From positions 1 through 36,136 of the IMG/VR virus record IMGVR_UViG_3300006950_000002: DNA of 36,136 nt; one strand, 5' to 3'. This DNA is from a virus. Within the stretch, counting starts at the first letter, position 1, and the number at the start of each line of letters is the position of its first letter. The position numbers and the translations under genes are program-made. The notes below the pieces were generated by a model. It was not told the DNA's origin. It saw only the letters and a program-made list of their open reading frames with translations, and made no database searches. Of this stretch, positions 19,400 through 25,506 are shown one piece after another.

Positions 19400-19756
19400 T
19401 TGATTAAAATTGAGATACCTTTCAGACTTCCAAGTTTAAATGAATACATTAATAAACTTAAACACAATAAATATATCGGTAATAGATTCAAACAAGATAT
19501 TGACGACAGCATTATATGGGTGTTGAAAAGTACCAAACAAAAAGTGGATAAGCCTGTAAAGGTAAAATTTACATGGTATGAACAAACAAAACGAAGAGAT
19601 AAAGACAATGTTTGTAGTGCCAAAAAATACATATTTGATGCACTTCAAAAAGCACAGATATTGCCAAATGACAATAATAAATATATAGCAGATATTAAAG
19701 ACGAGTTTGTTTACAAGCAGGGCGATAAAGTTATTGTCGAGATAATAGAGATATAG
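19400..19756 (+). CDS. rusA: RusA-type Holliday junction resolvase
   Basis: This 118-residue endonuclease should resolve four-way junctions in phage recombination and clear DNA before packaging. The N-terminus (IPFRLPSLNEYINKL) and KRRDKDNVCSAKKYIFDALQ (64-83) are typical of RusA. Acidic D67, D69 and D91 (ILPNDNNKY) fit the metal-binding triad of the family. It starts at TTG 19400, with TTAGGAGTGTGATTAA upstream. It follows the methyltransferase by 12 bases and lies three bases before the next ORF. Confidence 0.92.
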   Translation: MIKIEIPFRLPSLNEYINKLKHNKYIGNRFKQDIDDSIIWVLKSTKQKVDKPVKVKFTWYEQTKRRDKDNVCSAKKYIFDALQKAQILPNDNNKYIADIKDEFVYKQGDKVIVEIIEI

Positions 19757-19758
19757 CC

Positions 19759-19947
19759 ATGGACATAAAAGACGTAAAACGAGCAATAGCAGATAAAAAA
19801 ATAGTCCAATACAATAATGCAGATTATATTGTTACGGCGTGTATATTGAGATTAAGGGGCAATACGTGGCAATATACACTAGAGCTAAAGGACTTGCAGG
19901 CTAACAATAGCGTGGTTGTGGTGGAAATTGAGAAAGTGGAGGAATAA
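19759..19947 (+). CDS. Hypothetical small protein
   Basis: This 62-residue protein is probably a small beta barrel: KKIVQYNNADYIVTACILR, then GNTWQYTLELKDL, then NNSVVVVEIEKVEE. The first helix is IKDVKRAIAD. It lies 2 bases after RusA with a weak binding site, suggesting coupling. Short proteins of this style follow RusA in clostridial phages, without known function. Confidence 0.65.
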   Translation: MDIKDVKRAIADKKIVQYNNADYIVTACILRLRGNTWQYTLELKDLQANNSVVVVEIEKVEE

Positions 19948-19949
19948 AA

Positions 19950-20150
19950 TTGAAAAAATATACATTAGAATTTAAGGTTGACGATAATAACAGATTAAGT
20001 ATAGCAGGATGCAACGAGGGTTTTAATTCATTAGAATTATTAGGAGTTTTCAAGTGGAAGCTTGATGATATTATCCAACAAATAGAGGGCAAAATTAAAC
20101 CCGATACTGTAAAAAGAACGGTTGTAAAAGAACAGGAGGCAGGAAATTGA
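19950..20150 (+). CDS. Hypothetical small protein
   Basis: This 66-residue product starts at TTG 19950 after GTGGAGGAATAAA. It begins with a beta-strand pair (KKYTLEFKVDDNNRLSIAGC), then a helix (FKWKLDDIIQQIEGKI), then a charged tail. There is no recognised domain. It overlaps the next TTG-started ORF by four bases. Confidence 0.6.
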   Translation: MKKYTLEFKVDDNNRLSIAGCNEGFNSLELLGVFKWKLDDIIQQIEGKIKPDTVKRTVVKEQEAGN

Positions 20151-20320
20151 GAGAAATTTATTATGGTAAAGATATCAGAAAAATATATCCAGAAGATGAA
20201 TACAAAATTGAACCCTTTGAGGTACATCTAAAACCAGAGCAATTGTACACGGTTAAAAAATACCATTGGGAATCAAATATCGTGGAATTTGAAGAATGTG
20301 GAATTGTGGAGGTAAAGTAA
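20147..20320 (+). CDS. Hypothetical small protein (57 aa)
   Basis: A TTG at 20147, with CAGGAGGCAGGAAA upstream and overlapping the preceding stop, opens a 57-codon frame rich in aromatic and charged residues (MREIYYGKDIRKIYPEDEY, then YHWESNIVEFEECGIVEV). It ends in the ribosome binding site of the next ORF, and its stop overlaps that ATG. Its function is unknown. Confidence 0.6.
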   Translation: MREIYYGKDIRKIYPEDEYKIEPFEVHLKPEQLYTVKKYHWESNIVEFEECGIVEVK

Positions 20321-20451
20321 TGAAAGATATTATACAACTATTTATAATATTATGGAGAGAAAGACATAATACAAATTGCAGACAAAAATACCGAAGAACG
20401 GCAAGAGAAATGGAGAAATCGAAAAATAACTTATGGATAATACTAAAATAA
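20320..20451 (+). CDS. Very small basic protein (43 aa)
   Basis: The ATG overlaps the upstream stop (TAATG) and follows GTGGAGGTAAAGT. The N-terminus is hydrophobic (MKDIIQLFIILW), followed by a strongly basic stretch (RERHNTNCRQKYRRTAREME). It may associate with membrane or nucleic acid. It overlaps the next gene by 19 bases. Support comes from coupling and spacing only. Confidence 0.5.
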   Translation: MKDIIQLFIILWRERHNTNCRQKYRRTAREMEKSKNNLWIILK

Positions 20452-20627
20452 AACTAACAAAATATAGATACGCTATTATATGCTCACTAGATAATGGCAT
20501 AGAGTACATATACAATGATTATGCAAATGAAAAATCGCTTAAAGCAGGAGTAGACAAGCTGTCAAAGCGATTATGGAAACCAAAATACAGAACAGCAAAA
20601 ATTAAAATAGTAACTGAGGAGGTATAA
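20433..20627 (+). CDS. Hypothetical small protein
   Basis: This 64-residue, basic protein has strands (KIKLTKYRYAIICSL, IEYIYNDY) and a helix (EKSLKAGVDKLSKRL). Its end TEEV is part of the GAGGAGGTATAA binding site of the next gene, which starts directly after its stop. There is no known family. Confidence 0.6.
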   Translation: MDNTKIKLTKYRYAIICSLDNGIEYIYNDYANEKSLKAGVDKLSKRLWKPKYRTAKIKIVTEEV

Positions 20628-21077
20628 ATGAACAAAACAATAATTGAAGAATATAGGGAACTGACAGAAGATATTGCTGTTATCAAGAGTTGTATTACTA
20701 GTACGGAAAGAGATATCAAGAGAACAATAAATACATATCAACCTCGTGATATTGGAGCTATAGATTATACTAAGCCAGCTGTTCAAACTTCTATAGCGCA
20801 AGATACTTTAAGTGCTATATATACTAGGCTTCATGACTTTGAAACAGAGCTGCAAAACCTGAAAGAAGAATTGCAATCATTGTTTGTACAGAGAGACGAA
20901 TTAGAAAAGGTAATTAATGATCTAGGTGATATTGAAAAAAAAGTAATGATGTTAAGAATAAAAGGTTATCCAAATTGGAAGGTAGCAAAGTATTTAAATT
21001 ATTCCGAAAGAGGCATAGAAAATATATTTAAAAGAATTAGAAAAAAACAAAAAGAGTGTGGTGCAAATGTGGGATAA
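20628..21077 (+). CDS. Sigma-like / RinA-ArpU-type late transcription regulator
   Basis: This 149-residue protein has a coiled coil (residues 5-30 and 62-100: TRLHDFETELQNLKEELQSL) followed by a sigma-70 region-4-like HTH (101-140: DIEKKVMMLRIKGYPNWKVA, then KYLNYSERGIENIFKRIRKK). This pattern is typical of proteins ending the early operon of Firmicute phages that switch on late genes. Position as last gene before a strong terminator agrees. It could be read as a small terminase (HTH plus coil), but the sigma-like order coil-then-HTH fits the regulator better. Confidence 0.8.
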   Translation: MNKTIIEEYRELTEDIAVIKSCITSTERDIKRTINTYQPRDIGAIDYTKPAVQTSIAQDTLSAIYTRLHDFETELQNLKEELQSLFVQRDELEKVINDLGDIEKKVMMLRIKGYPNWKVAKYLNYSERGIENIFKRIRKKQKECGANVG

Positions 21078-21138
21078 GATGTGATATAGTGTTAATATCC
21101 GTAATTGACGAATTGAGTTTCATTTGAAGAACCCCCTG

Positions 21139-21172
21139 AAAAAAGGCATTACTGAAAAGTAGTGTCTTTTTT
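21139..21172 (+). terminator. Strong terminator of the early operon
   Basis: A 15-bp stem (A-run plus GGCATTACT at 21139-21153, against AGTAGTGTC plus T-run at 21158-21172) with a GAAA loop ends the early transcript. Its core resembles the terminator at 1261-1290 (both have a GGCATTA/TAGTGTC-like stem and a GAAA loop). Confidence 0.92.
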
Positions 21173-21255
21173 AATGCAGTGGCGGAATAAAATAGTGTAA
21201 GGGTAAAGGGTGTAGGTTTAGGTTTAGAAAAGTATAGAAAGGTAAAGGTGATAAT

Positions 21256-21531
21256 ATGATTAAATTTTCAATTGATTATGAACAAGTTTTAAGTTTTAAA
21301 TATGACAGTGTGAGTGATTCAGTTAAAAAATATTTAGAATTAGAGCCAGATAATGGGCAAGGAATATGGATTTCAGCGGTAGCATTAAATCCTTTTTTAA
21401 AGTCTTTAGAAAATATGTATGAAAAAGGGGTTATTGTTATTCCTTGGACAGAAAAGACTTATTTAGCAATAAAAACTTCTCTAGTACATTTAAGAGTTGA
21501 AAATATAGAGTTATGTGAAAAAACATTTTAA
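21256..21531 (+). CDS. Hypothetical protein in accessory zone
   Basis: This 91-residue protein has AAGGTAAAGGTGATA upstream. It has a strand-rich N-terminus (IKFSIDYEQVLSFKYDSVSD), a helix (VALNPFLKSLENMYEKG) and a closing strand (VHLRVENIELCEKTF). It is not recognised. It lies alone between two terminators, so it is a separate unit, probably a lysogen- or late-expressed accessory gene. A G-rich stretch at 21201-21222 precedes it. Confidence 0.6.
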   Translation: MIKFSIDYEQVLSFKYDSVSDSVKKYLELEPDNGQGIWISAVALNPFLKSLENMYEKGVIVIPWTEKTYLAIKTSLVHLRVENIELCEKTF

Positions 21532-21556
21532 TAGGCTTGCCCTTGCCTATTTTGTT
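21530..21556 (+). terminator. Probable terminator
   Basis: AATAGGC (21530-21536) pairs exactly with GCCTATT (21545-21551) around an eight-base loop, overlapping the stop codon and followed by TTTGTTG. The T-tract is weak but the stem is perfect. Confidence 0.65.
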
Positions 21557-21594
21557 GTAAAAGGTGGTTGAAATTGACTAGATTTAGAAAGTAG

Positions 21595-21795
21595 GTGAGT
21601 AGGATTACATACAAATGCTATACAAGATGGAACAAAGAATATCTAATATGTTTATGTAAAGTAGGTAATCCTGCTTGCGATAGATTTAAAACATGTGAGC
21701 TAGAAGAATTTGAGCATGATAAATTTAATGGGTTAGAAGAATGTATGAAAGCTAGAAAGTATAAAAAAGAGCATGGCGTTATAAAGCAGATATAA
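21595..21795 (+). CDS. Cys-rich hypothetical protein, start uncertain
   Basis: This product of about 66 residues has several cysteines (ITYKCYTRW, LICLCKVGNPACDRFKTCEL, LEECMKARK) that could bind zinc. The frame opens at GTG 21595 directly after an in-frame TAG (21592-21594). Upstream of that stop, the same frame has a TTG at 21574 with a good AAAGGTGG site. So the natural gene may begin at 21574 and be interrupted by the stop, or begin at GTG 21595 or ATT 21604 with a poor site. No family is recognised. Confidence 0.5.
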   Translation: MSRITYKCYTRWNKEYLICLCKVGNPACDRFKTCELEEFEHDKFNGLEECMKARKYKKEHGVIKQI

Positions 21796-21856
21796 ATTAA
21801 AAGTTTATATAAAATTATGGGTTGCGACCGACGCTAGGAGATAGAGAGGTAGAAAG

Positions 21857-22051
21857 ATGATATTAAAATTAAAGCAAAATGATTCATGGAGATTTATTGA
21901 TAATGTTCAAGATGTTGTTGTACCGGATGCACTAGATGTAAGTAATAATTATATTCAGTATTTTAGAAATGATGAATATATAAATCAAAATGTATCTGAA
22001 GGATGCTATATATTGAATGATAACGGTAGAACTGTAGAAAAAGTTTGTTAA
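21857..22051 (+). CDS. Hypothetical small acidic protein
   Basis: This 64-residue protein starts at an ATG after GAGAGGTAGAAAG. It is acidic and beta-prone (LKLKQNDSWRFIDNVQDVVV, then DVSNNYIQYFRNDEYINQN). No known domain. It belongs to the run of tiny, loosely spaced genes after the early terminator. Confidence 0.58.
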   Translation: MILKLKQNDSWRFIDNVQDVVVPDALDVSNNYIQYFRNDEYINQNVSEGCYILNDNGRTVEKVC

Positions 22052-22120
22052 TCATTGCAGATATAAGTAAATATAAGCAATAGGGCGGAGTTATAAAACA
22101 AGTTTAGGAGTGATTAAATT

Positions 22121-22264
22121 ATGTACTCAATAAAATTTATAAAAAGAATATGCATTAGAAAATCAAGCAAACATTTTGGTAAGCGTATGTTGATAATACA
22201 TTTACTTAAAAATGGTGGCATTTATAAATGGCTTACTATATATCTTTGGAAAGTCAGGAAGTGA
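22121..22264 (+). CDS. Small basic protein (47 aa)
   Basis: The ATG follows TTAGGAGTGATTAAATT. The product is strongly basic (IKRICIRKSSKHFGKRM) with a hydrophobic-aromatic end (YKWLTIYLWKVRK). It might bind nucleic acid or membrane. No family is recognised. It ends in the binding site of the next, broken gene. Confidence 0.5.
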   Translation: MYSIKFIKRICIRKSSKHFGKRMLIIHLLKNGGIYKWLTIYLWKVRK

Positions 22265-22268
22265 ATTT

Positions 22269-22410
22269 ATGCTAGATATGTACAAATATATAGACAAAGA
22301 AATAAAACCTTGCTAAAAAGTATGGTAATAGTTATATCGGTACGGTGAAGCAAGTTCATTTTACATTTAAAAATGCACGTTTAAAAAATAGACAATTAAG
22401 GGGTATTTAA
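22269..22410 (+). pseudogene. Frameshifted small gene (about 46 codons)
   Basis: ATG 22269 (AGGAAGTGAATTT upstream) reads MLDMYKYIDKEIKPC and stops at 22314-22316. A second frame continues without a start to 22410, reading NLAKKYGNSYIGTVKQVHF and then TFKNARLKNRQLRGI. Removing one A from the AAAA at 22304-22307 joins the two into one 46-residue ORF ending just before the next ATG. So this is a single-base-insertion pseudogene or a sequence error. Confidence 0.55.
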
Positions 22411-22411
22411 T

Positions 22412-22591
22412 ATGCAAATAACAATGAATATAGAAGAGTATAAATATTTATTAGCAGATAAAGAAAAACTTAAAAAATTATTAAGTTGTATATCATTTAA
22501 CTATATAGATTTTGAAAATAACATTGTTGATAAAGATAATCCAATTGCGGTAGACGGAAAAGAAGTTTACAAAGTAATTTATAATAGATAA
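22412..22591 (+). CDS. Hypothetical small protein (59 aa)
   Basis: ATG 22412 follows AAGGGGTATTTAAT. The product has a charged helix (MNIEEYKYLLADKEKLKKLL) and then short strands (YIDFENNIVD, EVYKVIYNR). It lies immediately after the broken gene, which supports a former coupled pair. Its function is unknown. Confidence 0.55.
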   Translation: MQITMNIEEYKYLLADKEKLKKLLSCISFNYIDFENNIVDKDNPIAVDGKEVYKVIYNR

Positions 22592-22609
22592 ACAATTGGA
22601 GTTGATTAG

Positions 22610-22699
22610 ATGTTAAAGAGTTGTGATGATGCAGTACTGAATGAACTGCATAGGGATAGTACGTTAAAGGCTAGGGGTGGGAGCTGGACATTTATTTGA
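22610..22699 (+). CDS. Possible tiny ORF (29 aa)
   Basis: ATG 22610 has TTGGAGTTGATTAG upstream and reads 29 codons (MLKSCDDAVLNELHRDSTLK, then ARGGSWTFI). The binding site is good, but the ORF is too short to be certain. It is the last ORF before the promoter at 22708. Confidence 0.35.
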   Translation: MLKSCDDAVLNELHRDSTLKARGGSWTFI

Positions 22700-22707
22700 A
22701 ATACTTA

Positions 22708-22736
22708 TTGTTAAATCTTTCCTTTAAGCATATAAT
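22708..22736 (+). promoter_or_regulatory. Promoter of zinc-ribbon gene
   Basis: TTGTTA (22708-22713), a 17-bp spacer and a consensus TATAAT (22731-22736) lie just upstream of the gene at 22760. With the terminator at 23050 it makes a single-gene transcription unit. Confidence 0.78.
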
Positions 22737-22759
22737 GTATGGCAAAGGAGTGATTTAAA

Positions 22760-23038
22760 ATGGATTGGAATAAGATAAAAGATGGTGCTGTAGACTTAGC
22801 GAGTAAAGGTGCTGAAGCTGTTAAAGAAAAACACGATGAAAAGAAAAATGAGAAACAGGAACTAAAAGAACGATTAGTACAAATGGATAGAGATGGAATT
22901 GCTTACTGTCCTAAGTGTTATAGCACAAACTTATCAGCAAACAAGAGAGGCTGGAAGTTATCAACAGGACTATTAGGCAGTAGCAAAATAGTAGTAACGT
23001 GTTTAAAGTGTGGGAATAAATTTAAGCCAGGCAAATAA
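22760..23038 (+). CDS. Zinc-ribbon protein with coiled-coil N-terminus (moron-like)
   Basis: This 92-residue protein has an amphipathic, charged helix (1-45: AVDLASKGAEAVKEKHDEKK, then a run of K/E) followed by a zinc ribbon with C50/C53 (CPKC) and C81/C84 (CLKC) around a basic hairpin (SANKRGWKLSTGLLGSS). The ATG follows AAAGGAGTGATTTAAA. It has its own promoter and terminator, in the same direction as late genes but separated from them, which is the definition of a moron. It may be expressed in the lysogen. Its target is unknown; short zinc-ribbon proteins often bind nucleic acid. Confidence 0.82.
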   Translation: MDWNKIKDGAVDLASKGAEAVKEKHDEKKNEKQELKERLVQMDRDGIAYCPKCYSTNLSANKRGWKLSTGLLGSSKIVVTCLKCGNKFKPGK

Positions 23039-23049
23039 TAATTACAGTT

Positions 23050-23072
23050 GCATCCGCAAGGGTGCTTTTTTA
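23050..23072 (+). terminator. Terminator of zinc-ribbon gene
   Basis: GCATCC (23050-23055) and GGGTGC (23060-23065) form a GC-rich stem with a GCAA tetraloop, followed by six T residues. Confidence 0.9.
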
Positions 23073-23087
23073 TTGGGGTGGTAGTAT

Positions 23088-23420
23088 ATGAGTATAAGAT
23101 TAGACAAACAAGGCGGACATCGGGGAGTTTATGAAAAGAACAAGAGGATAATATTCAAGACACAGAACACCTGTGGTATATGTGGTAAGCCTGTAGACTT
23201 TAGCATCAAAACACCAGAACCATTGAGCGCAGTTATAGATCATATTATACCAATTTCAAAAGGTGGACATCCATCTGATATAGACAACCTACAACTTGCA
23301 CATTGGACTTGCAACAGAACTAAATCAGATAAGTTATTTAAAACGCCACAAGAACCACAAGTTATAGGCAACAGGAATCTACCACAAACAATAGATTGGA
23401 AAATATACAAAAGTGATTAA
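23088..23420 (+). CDS. HNH endonuclease of the packaging module
   Basis: This 110-residue HNH nuclease has a zinc knuckle CGIC (29-32), core IDHIIPISKGG (50-60) with D51-H52, DIDNLQLAHWTCNRTKSD (64-81) with N67 and the closing CNRTK. This is the family found next to terminase genes in cos-type phages (HK97 gp74-like), where it is needed with TerL for cleavage at cos during packaging. The ATG follows GGGGTGGTAGTAT. It is followed by a GC-rich, dyad-rich gap (23421-23555) and the portal gene; no small terminase gene is recognised. Confidence 0.93.
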   Translation: MSIRLDKQGGHRGVYEKNKRIIFKTQNTCGICGKPVDFSIKTPEPLSAVIDHIIPISKGGHPSDIDNLQLAHWTCNRTKSDKLFKTPQEPQVIGNRNLPQTIDWKIYKSD

Positions 23421-23424
23421 ATGC

Positions 23425-23500
23425 GATTCAGGGAAAGAAGGGGGGCATACCCTCCCCTCACTACGTGCGCGAGACCTTCATGCCGTCACTGTGCAAATTT
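23425..23500. other. Candidate cos site
   Basis: Right after the HNH gene the base composition jumps to G+C-rich in an AT-rich genome. AGGGGGG (23439-23445) faces CCCTCCCCT (23450-23458), GGCAT (23444-23448) faces ATGCC (23480-23484), and GTGCGCGAGACC lies between. Such a GC-rich dyad between an HNH gene and the head genes is where cohesive ends are cut in related phages. The precise nick positions cannot be read from sequence. Confidence 0.6.
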
Positions 23501-23517
23501 TCTCATGACAAATGAAT

Positions 23518-23531
23518 GTTTATATATAAAC
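23518..23531. repeat. Perfect 14-bp palindrome before portal gene
   Basis: GTTTATATATAAAC is its own reverse complement and ends six bases before the AAAGGAGG of the portal gene region. It may be a binding site for a late regulator or a part of the packaging site. Confidence 0.6.
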
Positions 23532-23555
23532 CAATAGAAAGGAGGAATAAAAACA

Positions 23556-24785
23556 ATGCAAGGCATAGAATATTTAAGAAAAAAGTTACAAAGATACAGA
23601 CATGGAGCATTAAAAAGACAATTGATATATGACATGAAAAATAATGATATAGAGCCAAGTGTTGCCATACCAGCAGAGCTAAGATATAAATATAAAGCAA
23701 CATTAGGCTGGTGTGCAAAAGCTGTAGATAGTGTAGCAGATAGGTTAGTCTTTAGAGAGTTTGCAGATGATAACTTCAATATCAATGAAATATTCCAGAT
23801 GAACAGTTCAGATGTTTTATTTGATGATGCTATGTTATCAGCCTTAATAAACTCATGCAGTTTTGTTTATATTTCAGATGGCGACGAAGACATGCCAAGG
23901 TTACAAGTTATCCAGGGCTCCGAAGCAACAGGAATATTAGATCCAATTACAAGGTTACTTACAGAAGGATATGCAGTTTTGTCAAGAAATGATTATGGTA
24001 ATCCTGCGGAGGAATTATATTTCGTAGCAGGAAGAATAGATTATTATATAGATGGAAAATTAGAAGAGTCTCTAAATAACAACGCGCCACATCCATTATT
24101 AGTACCTATCATTTATAAGCCTGATTCCAGTAGGCAATTTGGACGGTCTAGAATAACAAAATCATCTATCTATTGGCAACGATATGCAAAAAGAACACTC
24201 GAAAGAGCAGATGTAGCATCAGAGTTTTATTCATTCCCTCAAAAATATGTAGTAGGGCTTAGTCAAGATGCAGAGCCTTTGGATGCGTGGAAAGCTACCA
24301 TATCGGCCATGTTAAGTTTTACAAAAGATGATGAAGGAGAAGCCCCTAAACTAGGACAGTTCCAACAACAATCTATGGCACCATTCACCGAGCAATTAAA
24401 GAATGCTGCATCAGGATTTGCTGGGGAAACAGGATTAACATTAGATGATTTAGGATTCTCAACAGATAATCCATCGTCGGCCGAAGCTATTAAAGCAAGT
24501 CATGAAACACTAAGATTAGCAGCAGAAAAGGCACAACGAGATTTTGCATTAGGATTTTTAAACGTTGGTTATTTAGCAGCATGCTTAAGAGATGACAAGT
24601 CATACAAGAGAAACCAGCTATATCTAACTAAAGCTAAATGGCAACCAGTATTTAAGCCGGATGCTTCTACAATTTCGCTTATTGGAGATGGAGCAATAAA
24701 AGTTAATCAAGCAATACCGGGATACTTTAACAATGACAATCTACATGATATTACAGGAATAGAAGGTGGAAATAATGGCAATTGA
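23556..24785 (+). CDS. Portal protein (SPP1 Gp6-like)
   Basis: This 409-residue portal forms the dodecameric DNA channel at one head vertex and docks the terminase. The N-terminus (RRKKLQ-type helix, then KATLGWCAKAVDSVADRLVF), the central FGRSRITKSSIYWQRYAKRT (195-214), and the end region with DNPSSAEAIKASHETLRLAA (304-323) are typical of the Gp6-type portals. It is shorter than SPP1's (about 500 residues). The ATG follows AAAGGAGGAATAAAAAC. It overlaps the minor head gene by 11 bases. Confidence 0.93.
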   Translation: MQGIEYLRKKLQRYRHGALKRQLIYDMKNNDIEPSVAIPAELRYKYKATLGWCAKAVDSVADRLVFREFADDNFNINEIFQMNSSDVLFDDAMLSALINSCSFVYISDGDEDMPRLQVIQGSEATGILDPITRLLTEGYAVLSRNDYGNPAEELYFVAGRIDYYIDGKLEESLNNNAPHPLLVPIIYKPDSSRQFGRSRITKSSIYWQRYAKRTLERADVASEFYSFPQKYVVGLSQDAEPLDAWKATISAMLSFTKDDEGEAPKLGQFQQQSMAPFTEQLKNAASGFAGETGLTLDDLGFSTDNPSSAEAIKASHETLRLAAEKAQRDFALGFLNVGYLAACLRDDKSYKRNQLYLTKAKWQPVFKPDASTISLIGDGAIKVNQAIPGYFNNDNLHDITGIEGGNNGN

Positions 24786-25467
24786 CATAGCACCTGAACT
24801 ATTAGAAAAATTAAAAAAAACATTTAATGAAAAACTTAACAGCAATAAAAAAATAGATAAATTACTCTCCACTATAAAAAACGGTAAACCGACTTATTCT
24901 GAAGTTAACGAGCTATCTATACAAGTTGGGGATATATTGGCAGAAGTGTTTAAAGAGAGTTTAACAGGCGATATATTACCTGACGGGCGAATGTATTACA
25001 ACATCGCCAAAAGAACCATAGAACCAATGATGATAAATAACTATGATATTGTCACAGATAATGCAGCTATAGTCCAAGAGATTTTAAATAAACAAGCGGG
25101 TATGGGAATTAAAGCACAGATCCCGCCTTTAAATCAAAGCCGGATAGACGGAATAATTAATAGGCTAGATGAAGAAGAATTATTTGAGAATATAAAATGG
25201 ATATTAGACGAGCCAATAAAAAATTTTACACAAGCAGTAGTTGACGATGTAATAGAAAAAAATACAGAGTTTCACACAGGATTAGGGCTTGCACCAAGTG
25301 TTACCAGAATAGTCCAAGGCGATTGTTGTAATTGGTGCAAAGAAGTAGCAGGCACCTACTATTCCCCAGACATTCCTAGTGATGTTTACCGTAGGCATAG
25401 ATTTTGTAGATGTACAGTAGAATATGATCCAGGAGACGGGAAAAAGAAGAATGCTTGGAAAAAATAA
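24775..25467 (+). CDS. Minor head (MuF/SPP1 Gp7-like) morphogenesis protein
   Basis: This 230-residue protein is probably packaged inside the head and influences assembly and DNA ejection. The C-terminal Cys/His-rich segment (DCCNWCKEVAGTYY, then VYRRHRFCRCTVEYDPGDGK) is the signature of this group of minor capsid proteins, which sit next to portal in Firmicute phages. The N-terminal 150 residues are helical. I chose ATG 24775, six bases after GAAGGTGG, over GTG 24766 inside that site. Confidence 0.85.
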   Translation: MAIDIAPELLEKLKKTFNEKLNSNKKIDKLLSTIKNGKPTYSEVNELSIQVGDILAEVFKESLTGDILPDGRMYYNIAKRTIEPMMINNYDIVTDNAAIVQEILNKQAGMGIKAQIPPLNQSRIDGIINRLDEEELFENIKWILDEPIKNFTQAVVDDVIEKNTEFHTGLGLAPSVTRIVQGDCCNWCKEVAGTYYSPDIPSDVYRRHRFCRCTVEYDPGDGKKKNAWKK

Positions 25468-25506
25468 CTTATTCCCTGGCTAAGAAAAAGCGAGAGGAAT
25501 GACAAA

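Noticed and set aside
20628-21077. Small terminase subunit
   Set aside because: The gene has a coiled coil before a sigma-region-4-like HTH at the C-terminus and ends the early operon, which fits a late regulator; TerS normally has the HTH at the N-terminus and lies beside TerL.
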